Shown here piece after piece: positions 53,601 through 62,822 of a DNA stretch of 64,000 nucleotides. Each line of letters opens with the position of its first letter. Position 1 is the stretch's first letter. The notes below the pieces were generated by a model. That model was not told the origin of the DNA, ran no database searches, and saw nothing but the letters and a program-made list of their open reading frames with translations. A program made the translations under genes and the position numbers. The stretch is from an uncultured Verrucomicrobia subdivision 3 bacterium. GTDB lineage: Bacteria > Verrucomicrobiota > Verrucomicrobiia > Limisphaerales > UBA11358. The stretch lies in the NCBI GenBank assembly GCA_903858275.1, contig CAIOIC010000126.1, forward strand, positions 53,082 to 117,081, read 5' to 3'.

Positions 53601-55016
53601 TTATTGGCCTTGGTTCAACCCGTCGATTTGGCTTAGCGATAGCGGTGGCAACATGATGCGCCCATTGACAGGAGCGATGGAAGTCAGGGGGTTGTCAGCC
53701 AGACCGTAGTTCTTCCTGAAATCATTAACATCCGCGAAGACGAGTGCCCGATGAGAAAAGCCTTGGGTGTAGACCAAGCCGCTAAAATTCAAGGTTAGCG
53801 GAATGCTGTTTGTGGTTTTATTGATGGCAAAGACGGCAAGCCGGCCATTCTTAATGACGGCTTTGGCGCTGACGGCCTCAACCCCCTGAGTGATACGGCT
53901 GGAGTTGATACGGCTCTCATAGATTTCGCTGTTTTCAAAAATGTTCCGAATCACTTCATAGGCCGCACCAAAACTGGTCTTGGCATGGGTGTGATTGGTG
54001 CGGTTATATAAAATCAAAGGGCAATGCTCGTTCATCTGGAAATATGAGCAAATTTGAAACAGCTCCGGGTGTTCGAAAAAGCCCAGGTAGACATCGGACA
54101 TTCCGAGCACGCTGATGGCATCGTCGCCAGACTTGACCGCCCACTCGGACAGCCAGATGGGTTTGCCCGGAAAAATCTGCCGCACCCAGCGAGCCTCATT
54201 GAGGATTTCATTTTTGGCATCGAGCACTTGTTTCACGCCATTCGTGCCCGGCATCACATACACGTGGAGGCTAACGGCATCGTAGAAGTTCTGGGTTTGC
54301 AAGGCGGCATTCCAGATTTTTTTGTAATGTTTATCGGCAACGGGCACCGAAAGTTTTAGGCCGGGCTTGGCGGCATGCAGAGCATCCGCGTGAGCTTTCG
54401 CGACGGCAACAAATTTTTCAATCGTGTTTACCGCCAAACTGCACTGGTTCCCCCAAAAGTTTTCATTACCCAACTCAATCCATTTAGTATTGAAACCCTT
54501 GGCGTCTTGGTCTCGAAGTCGAGCCACCCCCTTAGCTGGACTGTCATAGCAAATGTTCCAGGTGAACAACACATCGAAGTTCAGATTGGAGTGGAGGGTG
54601 GTAAATCTGGGAAAGCCATAGCGCAAATTCGGCCACTTGGTAACCGCCGAAAAATAAGTGCCGGAGTATTCATCATAAATCCGGCGGCCATCCACTTCCC
54701 AATCGTAGAAGTTGGCCCACACTCCATGCGGATATCTCAGGGATGAAGGACGGAGCGCAACCATCAACCTTTGCGCATCAGCGTGGTTGTAGCCCGCCGA
54801 GCCATACTGATTTTCCGGCCAACTGCAGTTCAGGCCGAGTAGCAGGTTGTTAAAGTTGGTTTTCTTGGCGAGATTGACGTTTAGCGTAGCGCTCATCGAG
54901 CCGGGCAAGGCATAGGGATACTGGATCGCCGGACACACGCGCGGGGTCGCGCACAGGAAAAGCAAGAGCATCGCAGTCAGCAAAGCCCGGTGGAACAATG
55001 TCCTGATATCTTTCAT
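53601..55016 (-). CDS. Secreted GH51-like glycoside hydrolase
   Basis: The 471-residue protein has a signal peptide (about 1-30) and a TIM barrel with SSLRYPHGVWANFYDWE, the acid/base motif WIELGNENFWG (about 182-192) and the nucleophile motif WLSEWAV (about 288-294), followed by a small beta domain (about 390-471). Clan GH-A, nearest GH51 alpha-L-arabinofuranosidases; GH79 and others remain possible. The DNA is more AT-rich than the envelope genes before it. A 267-base gap with no recognised feature lies upstream. Confidence 0.65.
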   Translation of the reverse strand: MKDIRTLFHRALLTAMLLLFLCATPRVCPAIQYPYALPGSMSATLNVNLAKKTNFNNLLLGLNCSWPENQYGSAGYNHADAQRLMVALRPSSLRYPHGVWANFYDWEVDGRRIYDEYSGTYFSAVTKWPNLRYGFPRFTTLHSNLNFDVLFTWNICYDSPAKGVARLRDQDAKGFNTKWIELGNENFWGNQCSLAVNTIEKFVAVAKAHADALHAAKPGLKLSVPVADKHYKKIWNAALQTQNFYDAVSLHVYVMPGTNGVKQVLDAKNEILNEARWVRQIFPGKPIWLSEWAVKSGDDAISVLGMSDVYLGFFEHPELFQICSYFQMNEHCPLILYNRTNHTHAKTSFGAAYEVIRNIFENSEIYESRINSSRITQGVEAVSAKAVIKNGRLAVFAINKTTNSIPLTLNFSGLVYTQGFSHRALVFADVNDFRKNYGLADNPLTSIAPVNGRIMLPPLSLSQIDGLNQGQ

Positions 55017-55283
55017 GATTGGTTGCGTTTTTGACCTGAAGATTCGTTTCCGCGGCGGATTTCAAAACTTGGTTTTGAATAACGAATCAAACCCCGCTTG
55101 CTCGGGCGTTTCTCAGCAACAACCTTCAGCCAGTCGTCACCTTTAGTCGGATTCTGAGCCGCATTATTTCGAACATTTTCAAATGGACAAGCGGCGCTGT
55201 ATTTGGCGAAAGCCACGTTCAACGCCAACAATTTACCGGGCCCGTCCCCGCCGCGAACATCTCAGCCATTTTTTACGCAACCC

Positions 55284-56183
55284 CTAAAACTTCGTCAGCT
55301 TTTCCAGCTCCTTCACGCGCTTCTCGATGTCGGCGCGCTTGGTCCTGGTGGTGGCGGTAAGGCCAAAACCTTCGCAGCAGAACGACGCGGTGACACTCCC
55401 ATAGACCATCGCGCGGCGAATGTTCGCGTCCACCGAGCCTTTGGCCGTGGCCAGGTAACCCATCATGCCGCCGACAAAGGAATCGCCCGCACCGGTCGGA
55501 TCCTCGACGGTGTGCAGCGGATACGCCGGACAGATGAAAACCCCCTTGGGGCCGGACAGCACCGAGCCGTGCGAACCTTTTTTGATGATGACGTATTTCG
55601 GCCCCAGCTGGTGGATTTTTTTCAGCGCCACAAAAAGATTATCCGCCTTCGTCAACTGCGCCGCCTCGCTGTCGTTCAGCACAAAGCCGTCCACGCGGGG
55701 AAGCAGCTTCATCAAATCCTTCATCGCGATGTTCAGCCACAAATCCATCGTGTCAGCCACGACGAACTTCGGCTTGCGCATTTGATCCAGAACGTGGTGT
55801 TGCAGCGCCGGCGCGATGTTGGCAAGCAGCACGAACTGCGTCTGCTGATGCGCTTTTGGCAGCGTGGGGTTGAAGGTCTCAAACACGCCCAGTTCCGTCG
55901 CCAGTGTGCGGCGGTTGTTCATGTTCAGCTCATATTCACCCGACCAGTGAAAGGTTTTGCCGGGCAGAATCTGGAGGCCGCTCAGGTCAATTTTGTGCCG
56001 CTGGTAAAGCTGGATGTATTTTTTTGGAAAATCCTGGCCGACGACGCCGATGAGTTTCACCGGTGAAAAAAAACTCGCGGCCACGGCGGCATGGCTGGCG
56101 GAGCCGCCGAGCAGGCGCGGGTTTTCCCGGGTGGGGGTTTTGATGGAATCGAGTGCGGTGGAACCGACGATGAGGACGCTCAT
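55284..56183 (-). CDS. PfkB-family sugar or nucleoside kinase
   Basis: The 299-residue protein has the PfkB start VGSTALDSIKTP, GGSASHAAVAA, and the C-terminal anion-hole/catalytic DPTGAGDSFVGGMMGYLA. It phosphorylates a sugar or nucleoside in the cytoplasm; ribokinase- or adenosine kinase-like substrates are all possible. It stands between the GH51-like gene and the glyoxalase gene on the same strand, with a repeat word just upstream of its ATG. Confidence 0.85.
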   Translation of the reverse strand: MSVLIVGSTALDSIKTPTRENPRLLGGSASHAAVAASFFSPVKLIGVVGQDFPKKYIQLYQRHKIDLSGLQILPGKTFHWSGEYELNMNNRRTLATELGVFETFNPTLPKAHQQTQFVLLANIAPALQHHVLDQMRKPKFVVADTMDLWLNIAMKDLMKLLPRVDGFVLNDSEAAQLTKADNLFVALKKIHQLGPKYVIIKKGSHGSVLSGPKGVFICPAYPLHTVEDPTGAGDSFVGGMMGYLATAKGSVDANIRRAMVYGSVTASFCCEGFGLTATTRTKRADIEKRVKELEKLTKF

Positions 56184-56190
56184 GTTAATC

Positions 56191-56220
56191 AGTTTTTGAG
56201 TTTTTAATTTTTAGTTAAAA
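56191..56220. repeat. AAAACTAAAAATT-type repeat before the PfkB gene
   Basis: On the minus strand this reads TTTTAACTAAAAATTAAAAA followed by CTCAAAAACT, the same word family as 46088-46120 and 48863-48900. It lies seven bases upstream of the PfkB kinase ATG, again where a ribosome-binding site would be. Confidence 0.65.
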
Positions 56221-56226
56221 CCGGTT

Positions 56227-56610
56227 TTACTTTTTTTCAATCAGTTCAATTTCATAGCCTTCCGGTGCATCAATGAAGGCGAACGTCGTGCCGCTGGAAC
56301 TGGTGGTCGGCCCGTCGGAATATTTCAGACCGTGCGCAGCGAGGTGCTGGCCAAATGCTTCAAGACTCTCCACCTCGAACGCCAGATGCGTGAGATCAGG
56401 CTGCACTTGGACCGGACCGCTGCCGGGAAAATAGGTGATTTCAAGCAACTCCTCGCTGCCGAGCGTTTGCAGAAAGACCAGTTCCGACCCGCGCGGCGAT
56501 TTGTGCCGCTTGATTTCCTTCAAGCCGAGGACATCCCGGTAAAAGGCCACCGTGCGCTCCAAATCATTCACGCGATAACGCGTGTGCAGCAGTTTGGTCA
56601 CTTTGTTCAT
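56227..56610 (-). CDS. Glyoxalase/VOC-family protein (lactoylglutathione lyase-like)
   Basis: The 127-residue protein has the glyoxalase I pattern LLHTRYRVNDLERTVAFYRDVLGL, a metal-ligand-like Glu in LLEITYF, THLAFEVESLE and GYEIELIEKK. It probably isomerises a hemithioacetal or binds another small substrate as part of the vicinal-oxygen-chelate superfamily. The ATG at 56610 is chosen; the frame extends upstream without family-like residues. Confidence 0.85.
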   Translation of the reverse strand: MNKVTKLLHTRYRVNDLERTVAFYRDVLGLKEIKRHKSPRGSELVFLQTLGSEELLEITYFPGSGPVQVQPDLTHLAFEVESLEAFGQHLAAHGLKYSDGPTTSSSGTTFAFIDAPEGYEIELIEKK

Positions 56611-56763
56611 GGGCGAAGTATAATACCAGAAAGTGAAATCTGTCCATTTGCCCTTTTCATTCTCTTTGCGCCGGGAATAGACAAAAACCCAAGGAGAATA
56701 TAGGCTCAAAACCGTTCCCAAACCGGCTCCCTGTGGAGCTTGAAATTTGAACCCTATCCAACC

Positions 56764-59007
56764 ATGAATTTCACCATCTCTCGGCGCGACTTCCTCCTTC
56801 GCTCATCGCTTGGTCTGGCGGCGCTGCCGTTTCTTTCATGGCCACTGATGGCGGAGGAAAACGCTTCCATTCTGCCGATGGGCAATGCGCCGGTGCCGTT
56901 GGACGCGGCGTGGTTTCCAAGCCGGGTGCATGCTTTTGTCTGGCGGAACTGGGCGCTGGTGCCTTTGAAACGAATGGCCGAGGTCGTGGGTGCGAAGACC
57001 GGCGATTTGGAAGCCATCGGGCGCAGCCTGGGACTCGAATCGCCACGGGGATTGACAACGGCACAGCGGCGACGCGCGCATCTGACGATCATCCGGCGGA
57101 ACTGGCATCTGCTGCCGTATGAGCAACTCCTGACGCTGCTGGGTTGGACGGCGGAAAAGATGGCTTACACGCTGCGCGAAGATGACTTTTTCTTTCAAAA
57201 GGTGGGGAGCCTCAAACCCAGGGCGCTGCCGTTGCGTTGGACGGCTCCGACGGCGGCGGAAACGGCGCGGGCCGGGGAGATCGCAAAGCTCGTGCGCGAG
57301 ACATTCCCGAACGGCGCGCTGGAGGGCCGACAGCCACTGTTCACTTTTATCGAAAAGCTGAAAGCCCCGCTCGCAAAGGCTTCCAAACCGGCGTCGCCGG
57401 AGGACGGAGCCCCGCTGCGCATGGGCTATTCCTATTTCGCCTTATGCGGCGATCCGTTGCTCGACCCGGCACTTGATCCCTATCCCGATGGCCTGCTCGC
57501 GCGACTGGCGGCAGTGGGCGAGAACGCCGTATGGCTACATGTAGAGCTAAGCCAGCTCGCGCCAGTGCCCTGGTCGCAGGACAAGCAGATCCAGCGGCGG
57601 CTTGGTGCCTTGCGTGAACTGGTGGCGCGGGCGGCCACGCACGGCATAAAGATTTTTCTCTACTTCAATGAACCGCGTTCATTGCCGACTTCATCGCCGG
57701 TTTTCAAACAACATCCCGACTGGCGCGGCGTGGAGGAAAAGGGCTTCAATGCCATCTGCACCAGTGCGCCGGAAGTGCGGGCGGTGATTCGCGATGGCGT
57801 TGCCAGCATCTGTCGCGCGGTGCCGGCGCTGGGCGGCTTCTTCACCATCACTGCGAGCGAAAACCTGACAAATTGCTGGTCGCACGATCAGGGCGCGAAA
57901 TGTCCGCGTTGCAAGGACCGCAAACCAGCGGAGGTGATCGCCGAAGTCAGTGCGACGATGGACGAAGGCATCCGGGCGGCAGGCGGAAAGCAGCGCTATA
58001 TCGCCTGGGACTGGGGTTGGAAAGATGAGTGGGCGCTTGATGTAATCGAGCGCCTGCCCACGAGCGTCGAACTGCAAAGCGTGAGCGAGTGGAGCCTGCC
58101 CATTGAACGTGGCGGCGTGAAATCGGCGGTTGGCGAATACAGCATCTGCGCCATCGGTCCCGGACCGCGCGCACAGCGCCACTGGGCGGCGGCAAAGCAG
58201 CGCGGAATGCGCATCTCGGCAAAGATTCAGTGCGGCAACACCTGGGAATTTTCCGCCGTGCCGTATCTGCCGGTTTTGGAAAACATCACGCGCCATGCGA
58301 CGGCGCTGCGTGATCTCGGGGTGAAAGACATCATGCTCGGCTGGACGCTCGGCTGCCATCCCTCGCCCAACATCCAAGCCATTTCCGAGATCAACTCCGG
58401 CGGCACGTTCGAGACACTCGCAGAGAAACGTCACGGCAAATCCCATGCCGCCGCCGCCACCTTCTGGCGGGAGTGCAGCGCCGCTTTCCGCGAGTTTCCA
58501 TATCATATCGGCGTGGTTTACAAGGCCCCGCTGCAAATGGGTCCGGCCAACCCACTCTGGCCAGCGCCCACCAACTACAAAGCCTGCATGGTCGGCATCC
58601 CGTATGATGATTTGAAAGCCTGGCGCTCTATTTATCCGCCGGATATTTTTGCCGCGCAGTTGGAGAAAGTTGCCGCTGGATTCGAAGCTGCGATTGCCAG
58701 ACTTCGCGCCGCGATTCCCAATCCACCCACCGCCTTGACCGAAGAACTCCTCTTTACCGAAGCTGCCGCGATTCACTTCGCCAGCGTCGCCAACCAAGCC
58801 AAAGCCGTCTTAGCTCGTGATGCGGGCGACAACGCCGCTCTAGTCCGACTATGCGCGGCTGAAGCCAAACTCGCCGGGCGGCTGCACGCGCTGCAAAGCT
58901 GCGACTCACGCATTGGTTTTGAGGCATCAAACCAATATTACTACACCCCGCACGACCTCGTAGAAAAGGTGATTAATTGCCGGTGGCTGGCATCGCGCGT
59001 GCAGTGA
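56764..59007 (+). CDS. Tat-exported putative glycoside hydrolase
   Basis: The 747-residue protein begins with a twin-arginine signal (ISRRDFLLRSSLGLAALPFL), so it is exported folded. A helical region (about 50-160) and a putative TIM-barrel (about 220-600; AVWLHVELSQLAP, KIFLYFNEPRSLP, GFFTITASENLTNC, CPRCKDRKP) follow, ending in a helical domain (about 620-747). The barrel layout recalls GH20-like or related glycosidases, but no active site could be assigned with confidence. It is divergent from the glyoxalase gene and convergent with the unknown exported protein. Confidence 0.7.
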   Translation: MNFTISRRDFLLRSSLGLAALPFLSWPLMAEENASILPMGNAPVPLDAAWFPSRVHAFVWRNWALVPLKRMAEVVGAKTGDLEAIGRSLGLESPRGLTTAQRRRAHLTIIRRNWHLLPYEQLLTLLGWTAEKMAYTLREDDFFFQKVGSLKPRALPLRWTAPTAAETARAGEIAKLVRETFPNGALEGRQPLFTFIEKLKAPLAKASKPASPEDGAPLRMGYSYFALCGDPLLDPALDPYPDGLLARLAAVGENAVWLHVELSQLAPVPWSQDKQIQRRLGALRELVARAATHGIKIFLYFNEPRSLPTSSPVFKQHPDWRGVEEKGFNAICTSAPEVRAVIRDGVASICRAVPALGGFFTITASENLTNCWSHDQGAKCPRCKDRKPAEVIAEVSATMDEGIRAAGGKQRYIAWDWGWKDEWALDVIERLPTSVELQSVSEWSLPIERGGVKSAVGEYSICAIGPGPRAQRHWAAAKQRGMRISAKIQCGNTWEFSAVPYLPVLENITRHATALRDLGVKDIMLGWTLGCHPSPNIQAISEINSGGTFETLAEKRHGKSHAAAATFWRECSAAFREFPYHIGVVYKAPLQMGPANPLWPAPTNYKACMVGIPYDDLKAWRSIYPPDIFAAQLEKVAAGFEAAIARLRAAIPNPPTALTEELLFTEAAAIHFASVANQAKAVLARDAGDNAALVRLCAAEAKLAGRLHALQSCDSRIGFEASNQYYYTPHDLVEKVINCRWLASRVQ

Positions 59008-59024
59008 AAATGAATAGTTAAAAA

Positions 59025-61493
59025 CTATTCGTATGTGAACATCGCCGTCGCCGTCGTGTCCCGGTCGGCAACCACGCGCAGCCAGTAAGCGGCAAACGCA
59101 TCGGAAAACTTGTATTCCTTTTTCTCGCCGGCCTTCACGCTTACGGTTGCGAAGGAAACCCACTGGCCGTTGCCCGTGATGTCCGCTTCGATCCGAAACG
59201 CCACCGCCGCCTGCGAGCTATGCGAGAACATGGCCCGCTTGCGATCGTAGCCGCTCGCCAGATACGCGTCGCTCGGAATGCCGGCTTTCACGGACGTATC
59301 GCGCCACGGGCCGCCGGTGCCGCGGGGCTTGCCGAGTTTCCAGAGATCGTCCATCGCGCCCAGCCACAGCGCGGCCTTGCCATCGTCGCTGCGAACGATG
59401 TGTTTGCCCCTTGCGTCATCGGTGACGCCGCTGATCACGAGCATCCCGCGATAGGTGGCGTAGTCCTTGAGGCGGCGGTTGTGCGTGGCAACGGGACGAA
59501 GCTTGCCAAAGCCGCCGGAACTTTCCGCCGGCAATTCATAAAAGGTGCCGTGACAGTTGAACAAATCCCGCTCGGTGACAACCTCACGATCCACGCGTTC
59601 GTCGCCCAGCACGCCGGGCGAATCAAAGGCCGCATCGCCCTTCGGCAGGCGCCAGCGGCGTCCGGATTCATCGACATATAGCGCCGATGCGGAGTCGGTG
59701 CTGATCACGCCCCGGGGAATCGCCAGGTTTTTACGCACGAAATCGCCCGTCGTTACGTCGTCTTTACGCCGCAGATTCAGGTCGCCGTCGAGTTCGTAAT
59801 ACGCGTTCGCTGTGGCGAAAGCCAACGTGCGGCGATTTTCTCCGCGGGCGTGAAGCAGGCCGCCGGAGACGTTCGCGTCCGCGGGTTTCGCCAGGCCGTC
59901 AAAAATGGCCGCCGCCTTGGAGGGGCGCGGATCGTCATTGCGGTATTGAAAGAATGCCGTGACGTTCGTGCAGTCGCGATTCGCGCGGAGGCGAATCCAC
60001 GCGCCGGTTTCACCGGCTTTGAATTCAATAAACTTCGCCTCGTCTGCCGCAAAAGCCACCTCGCGCAGCTTCTTCCATTGGCCATTCCCTTTCACGTCCA
60101 CTTCAAGAGTGAAGGTGACGGGTTGTTTCTCCGCTTGCTGCAGCCACAACGCGCGATGCATGTAGCCGCTGAAAAGATACGGCTCGCTGGCCGTGTTCGC
60201 CTGGACTTTGTCATTCAGCCACACCGCGCCGCGACCCAGCGCCGGGCCCAGATCGTCAAGCGCGGCCGGTTTTACGAACCACAAACCCGACTGCGATTGG
60301 CCGGGCGAAAGGATTTTTCCCTTCGCTTTCCGGTCATTGAGAAATCCGCTCTTCGCCGTCACATCACAGCCGAAAACTATCTGGTCGTTCCAGCGGCAGA
60401 AATCGGCGGTGACGCTCAGGTGCGTGGAGCGCGGCGCAAGGCCGGCGGAGTTTTGCGCGGAAAAAGTTTTGGGAAAACGCCACAGGCCGCCGTGCATCGT
60501 CATGAGCAGATCGCGCTCGCCGATGTCGCGAATGCGCGGCCACTCGGTGTGCCAGCCGTGCGCGCCGTCGTAGGTGTGGGACGATTTCGGCAGGCGATAC
60601 GCGTGCCATGCTCCCGCGTCGAGGCACATCAAAATGACGGAGCGCTTGTCCCAACCGGTGGCCCAGACGGGATCGGTGTCGGGATGTTTATTGCCAAAAA
60701 TTCCGCCCGGCCCGCTGACTTCCACAAACTGCGCCCGCCGCACGAGATTGAAATCGCCGGAACCCGGCCATTCACCGAGCGCGCCGCTCACGGTGTCGGG
60801 ATGCGTCTCCGCTGCCTTGCCATGCTCGCCGTTGTCGGAAAACACAACGCGGTTCTGACCGGAATAAAGTCCTTTGCCATGCCAGCCGGGCAGCTTCGTC
60901 TCCATCGTCGCGGGATGATCTTCGCTCAATGCGCCAGCCTTGGGTTTGTTCATGCGATCTTTCAGCAAGCCGGTAACCGTGAGCGAATGCACTTCCACCT
61001 CGTAAAGGCCCGCTTCCATCGTGGCAAAATAAACTTTATTCGTGGGATCCGTGAGATGCCGTGCGACACCGGTCAGCCGGCCCGGCATTTTTTGCCACGG
61101 AATCACCCGCACATTGCGCTGCGCGTCAATGAGATACGGACCAATGATGAGTTGCTGCGACTCGCGATGAATCAGGCGATCCGCCGGCGTGCCGCCGATG
61201 CTTTCGGGCCGGACAATCTGCTTCAGGTCCGGCGTGATTTCGTAAAGTTTATCGGACGAACCATACGGCAGATGTGGGCCGTAGCTGATGACCCATAGCC
61301 GGTCCGCCCACGGCACCACCGCGCCGGTGCCACATTCGCCCTCGCTATTGAAAGTGGCCAGCTGCGGATAAATTCCGGAAATGCTGTGTGGCTGCTCAGC
61401 GAACGATATACCTGCCAAGCCGAGCGCGATGATGAAAACCATGCTGCACGACCGGTTGAGCTTGTTTTTATTCACAGGGTGGTTTCGATCCAT
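59025..61493 (-). CDS. Large exported protein of unknown function, propeller-like
   Basis: The 822-residue protein has a signal peptide (about 15-32 after a basic start) and many beta-rich repeats (for example GAVVPWADRLWVISYGPH, KVYFATMEAGLYEVEV, NRVVFSDNGEHG), consistent with a beta-propeller or similar fold. Two segments around 450-530 and 745-822 resemble each other (SGYMHRALWLQQAEKQPVTF versus SGYDRKRAMFSHSSQAAVAF), suggesting a repeated sandwich domain. No catalytic motif was recognised. It follows the GH16 gene on the same strand by 102 bases and probably serves the same glycan. Confidence 0.7.
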   Translation of the reverse strand: MDRNHPVNKNKLNRSCSMVFIIALGLAGISFAEQPHSISGIYPQLATFNSEGECGTGAVVPWADRLWVISYGPHLPYGSSDKLYEITPDLKQIVRPESIGGTPADRLIHRESQQLIIGPYLIDAQRNVRVIPWQKMPGRLTGVARHLTDPTNKVYFATMEAGLYEVEVHSLTVTGLLKDRMNKPKAGALSEDHPATMETKLPGWHGKGLYSGQNRVVFSDNGEHGKAAETHPDTVSGALGEWPGSGDFNLVRRAQFVEVSGPGGIFGNKHPDTDPVWATGWDKRSVILMCLDAGAWHAYRLPKSSHTYDGAHGWHTEWPRIRDIGERDLLMTMHGGLWRFPKTFSAQNSAGLAPRSTHLSVTADFCRWNDQIVFGCDVTAKSGFLNDRKAKGKILSPGQSQSGLWFVKPAALDDLGPALGRGAVWLNDKVQANTASEPYLFSGYMHRALWLQQAEKQPVTFTLEVDVKGNGQWKKLREVAFAADEAKFIEFKAGETGAWIRLRANRDCTNVTAFFQYRNDDPRPSKAAAIFDGLAKPADANVSGGLLHARGENRRTLAFATANAYYELDGDLNLRRKDDVTTGDFVRKNLAIPRGVISTDSASALYVDESGRRWRLPKGDAAFDSPGVLGDERVDREVVTERDLFNCHGTFYELPAESSGGFGKLRPVATHNRRLKDYATYRGMLVISGVTDDARGKHIVRSDDGKAALWLGAMDDLWKLGKPRGTGGPWRDTSVKAGIPSDAYLASGYDRKRAMFSHSSQAAVAFRIEADITGNGQWVSFATVSVKAGEKKEYKFSDAFAAYWLRVVADRDTTATAMFTYE

Positions 61494-61595
61494 AATTAGA
61501 TGTTGATTTGTTTTGGCGCGCTGCCGCAGCAATGACGCCAAAGGCAGGAGCGAGAATGCGAGGCGATACTGGCGACCAACCCGTCTCTGGCAGAA

Positions 61596-62822
61596 CTATT
61601 TTTCACTTTTCTTTTGATATACGTGCACCCAGTCCACGTCCATGCTCGCCCCATTGAGACTGTCGTTGATGGGGCCGGCCCAGGGTAAAACTGCCGTGGC
61701 ATAAATCACGGGCATATCAAGATTCGCCTTGGTGTTGGGCACGCGATAAATCTCCCGACCGTCGAAATAATAGATGACCTCCTGCTCATTCCACTCGGCG
61801 GCATAGAGGTGAAAGTCAGCGGCCAGATCGTAGTCGGCCACATAGCGCTTGGACTTCGAAGTCAACCCGCTTTGATGCAGCGTCGCATTCACGTCCGAGG
61901 GGTAATGACCTTCGTTGACGTCAATCTCGAAGACCTTATCCTTGTCCTTCCCGCCAGGATGCATCCAGAACGCCTGGTTCAGACCGGTCGCCGGCGCATA
62001 GCGATAGCGTGATTCCCAATAACCGTATTTCTGGCGGAAGGATTTCGTGGAAATCATCGCGCTCGTCCACTCCTTGCCGCCGCGATTCTCTTTTTTCGTC
62101 ACCAGCCGAAGCAGGCCGTTGGTCACCACGGCATTTTCCGGGAAGCGCGCCGAAAGCAATTGCCCCCATGATTCTCCTTGTGCGCTTTTCCAGACGTTGG
62201 TGTCCAGTTGGCTGCCGTTAAATTCATCGCTAAAGGTGAGTTTCCACAGCTCCGGATTCGGCGGGCCTTCGCGCAGATTTTTCGGCGCGGTCTGTAGCAA
62301 CTTCGACGGGTTATAGGGCACGACATTATCCAGCACAAGTGTCTGCCAGATGCTGCCATCCTTGGCATCCACCACTTCCAGCTTGAGCGCACTCAAACGG
62401 ATATTTCCGCGCCCGCCGTGCCGGATCCGCACGAACTCCTCGCCTTGACCCTTGAATTCAAATTTTCCCAGCGTGATCCAGCGCGGTTCACCGGCCTTCA
62501 TGTTCACCCGCATCGAGCTGGCTTTACCGGCGGCAAAGATTTCAACCACGGCATTACTGTCGTTGCTTGGGTGCGTGACGAGAAACAGCGACAAGCGGAC
62601 CGGCCCCACGCTGCGCAACTTCGGCTGCCAGAGCGCGGTGGCGTTCATATCCTTGCTGTAAATCGAACTGGCACCTTTTTCATGACCTGCCAGCGAACTG
62701 AACACCCATTCGCCGGTCGTCGTGAAATCGCGGGCCATCGCTCCCGGATTTATGAAAAACACCAGCGCGACCAAACCACCAATGATTGACGGTCGCGAAA
62801 TGATAAAGAGCAGGCGTTTCAT
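61596..62822 (-). CDS. Secreted GH16-family endo-hydrolase
   Basis: The 408-residue protein has a signal peptide (about 1-30), an N-terminal carbohydrate-binding-like domain (about 35-165) and a GH16 jellyroll with FSDEFNGSQLDTNVW, GYWESRYRYAP and the catalytic motif VFEIDVNEG (ExDxxE), then FHLYAAEWNEQEVIYYFDG. GH16 enzymes cut beta-glucans, agar, porphyran or carrageenan; the substrate is not clear. Its ATG overlaps the stop of the GH43-like gene (ATGA). Confidence 0.88.
   Translation of the reverse strand: MKRLLFIISRPSIIGGLVALVFFINPGAMARDFTTTGEWVFSSLAGHEKGASSIYSKDMNATALWQPKLRSVGPVRLSLFLVTHPSNDSNAVVEIFAAGKASSMRVNMKAGEPRWITLGKFEFKGQGEEFVRIRHGGRGNIRLSALKLEVVDAKDGSIWQTLVLDNVVPYNPSKLLQTAPKNLREGPPNPELWKLTFSDEFNGSQLDTNVWKSAQGESWGQLLSARFPENAVVTNGLLRLVTKKENRGGKEWTSAMISTKSFRQKYGYWESRYRYAPATGLNQAFWMHPGGKDKDKVFEIDVNEGHYPSDVNATLHQSGLTSKSKRYVADYDLAADFHLYAAEWNEQEVIYYFDGREIYRVPNTKANLDMPVIYATAVLPWAGPINDSLNGASMDVDWVHVYQKKSEK

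Noticed and set aside
55017..55283. Short open frames in the longest gap
   Set aside because: They lack start signals, motifs or coding character; nothing can be supported there.
59850..61298. Open frame of about 480 codons on the plus strand
   Set aside because: It is antisense to the large exported protein and shows no domain or start signal.
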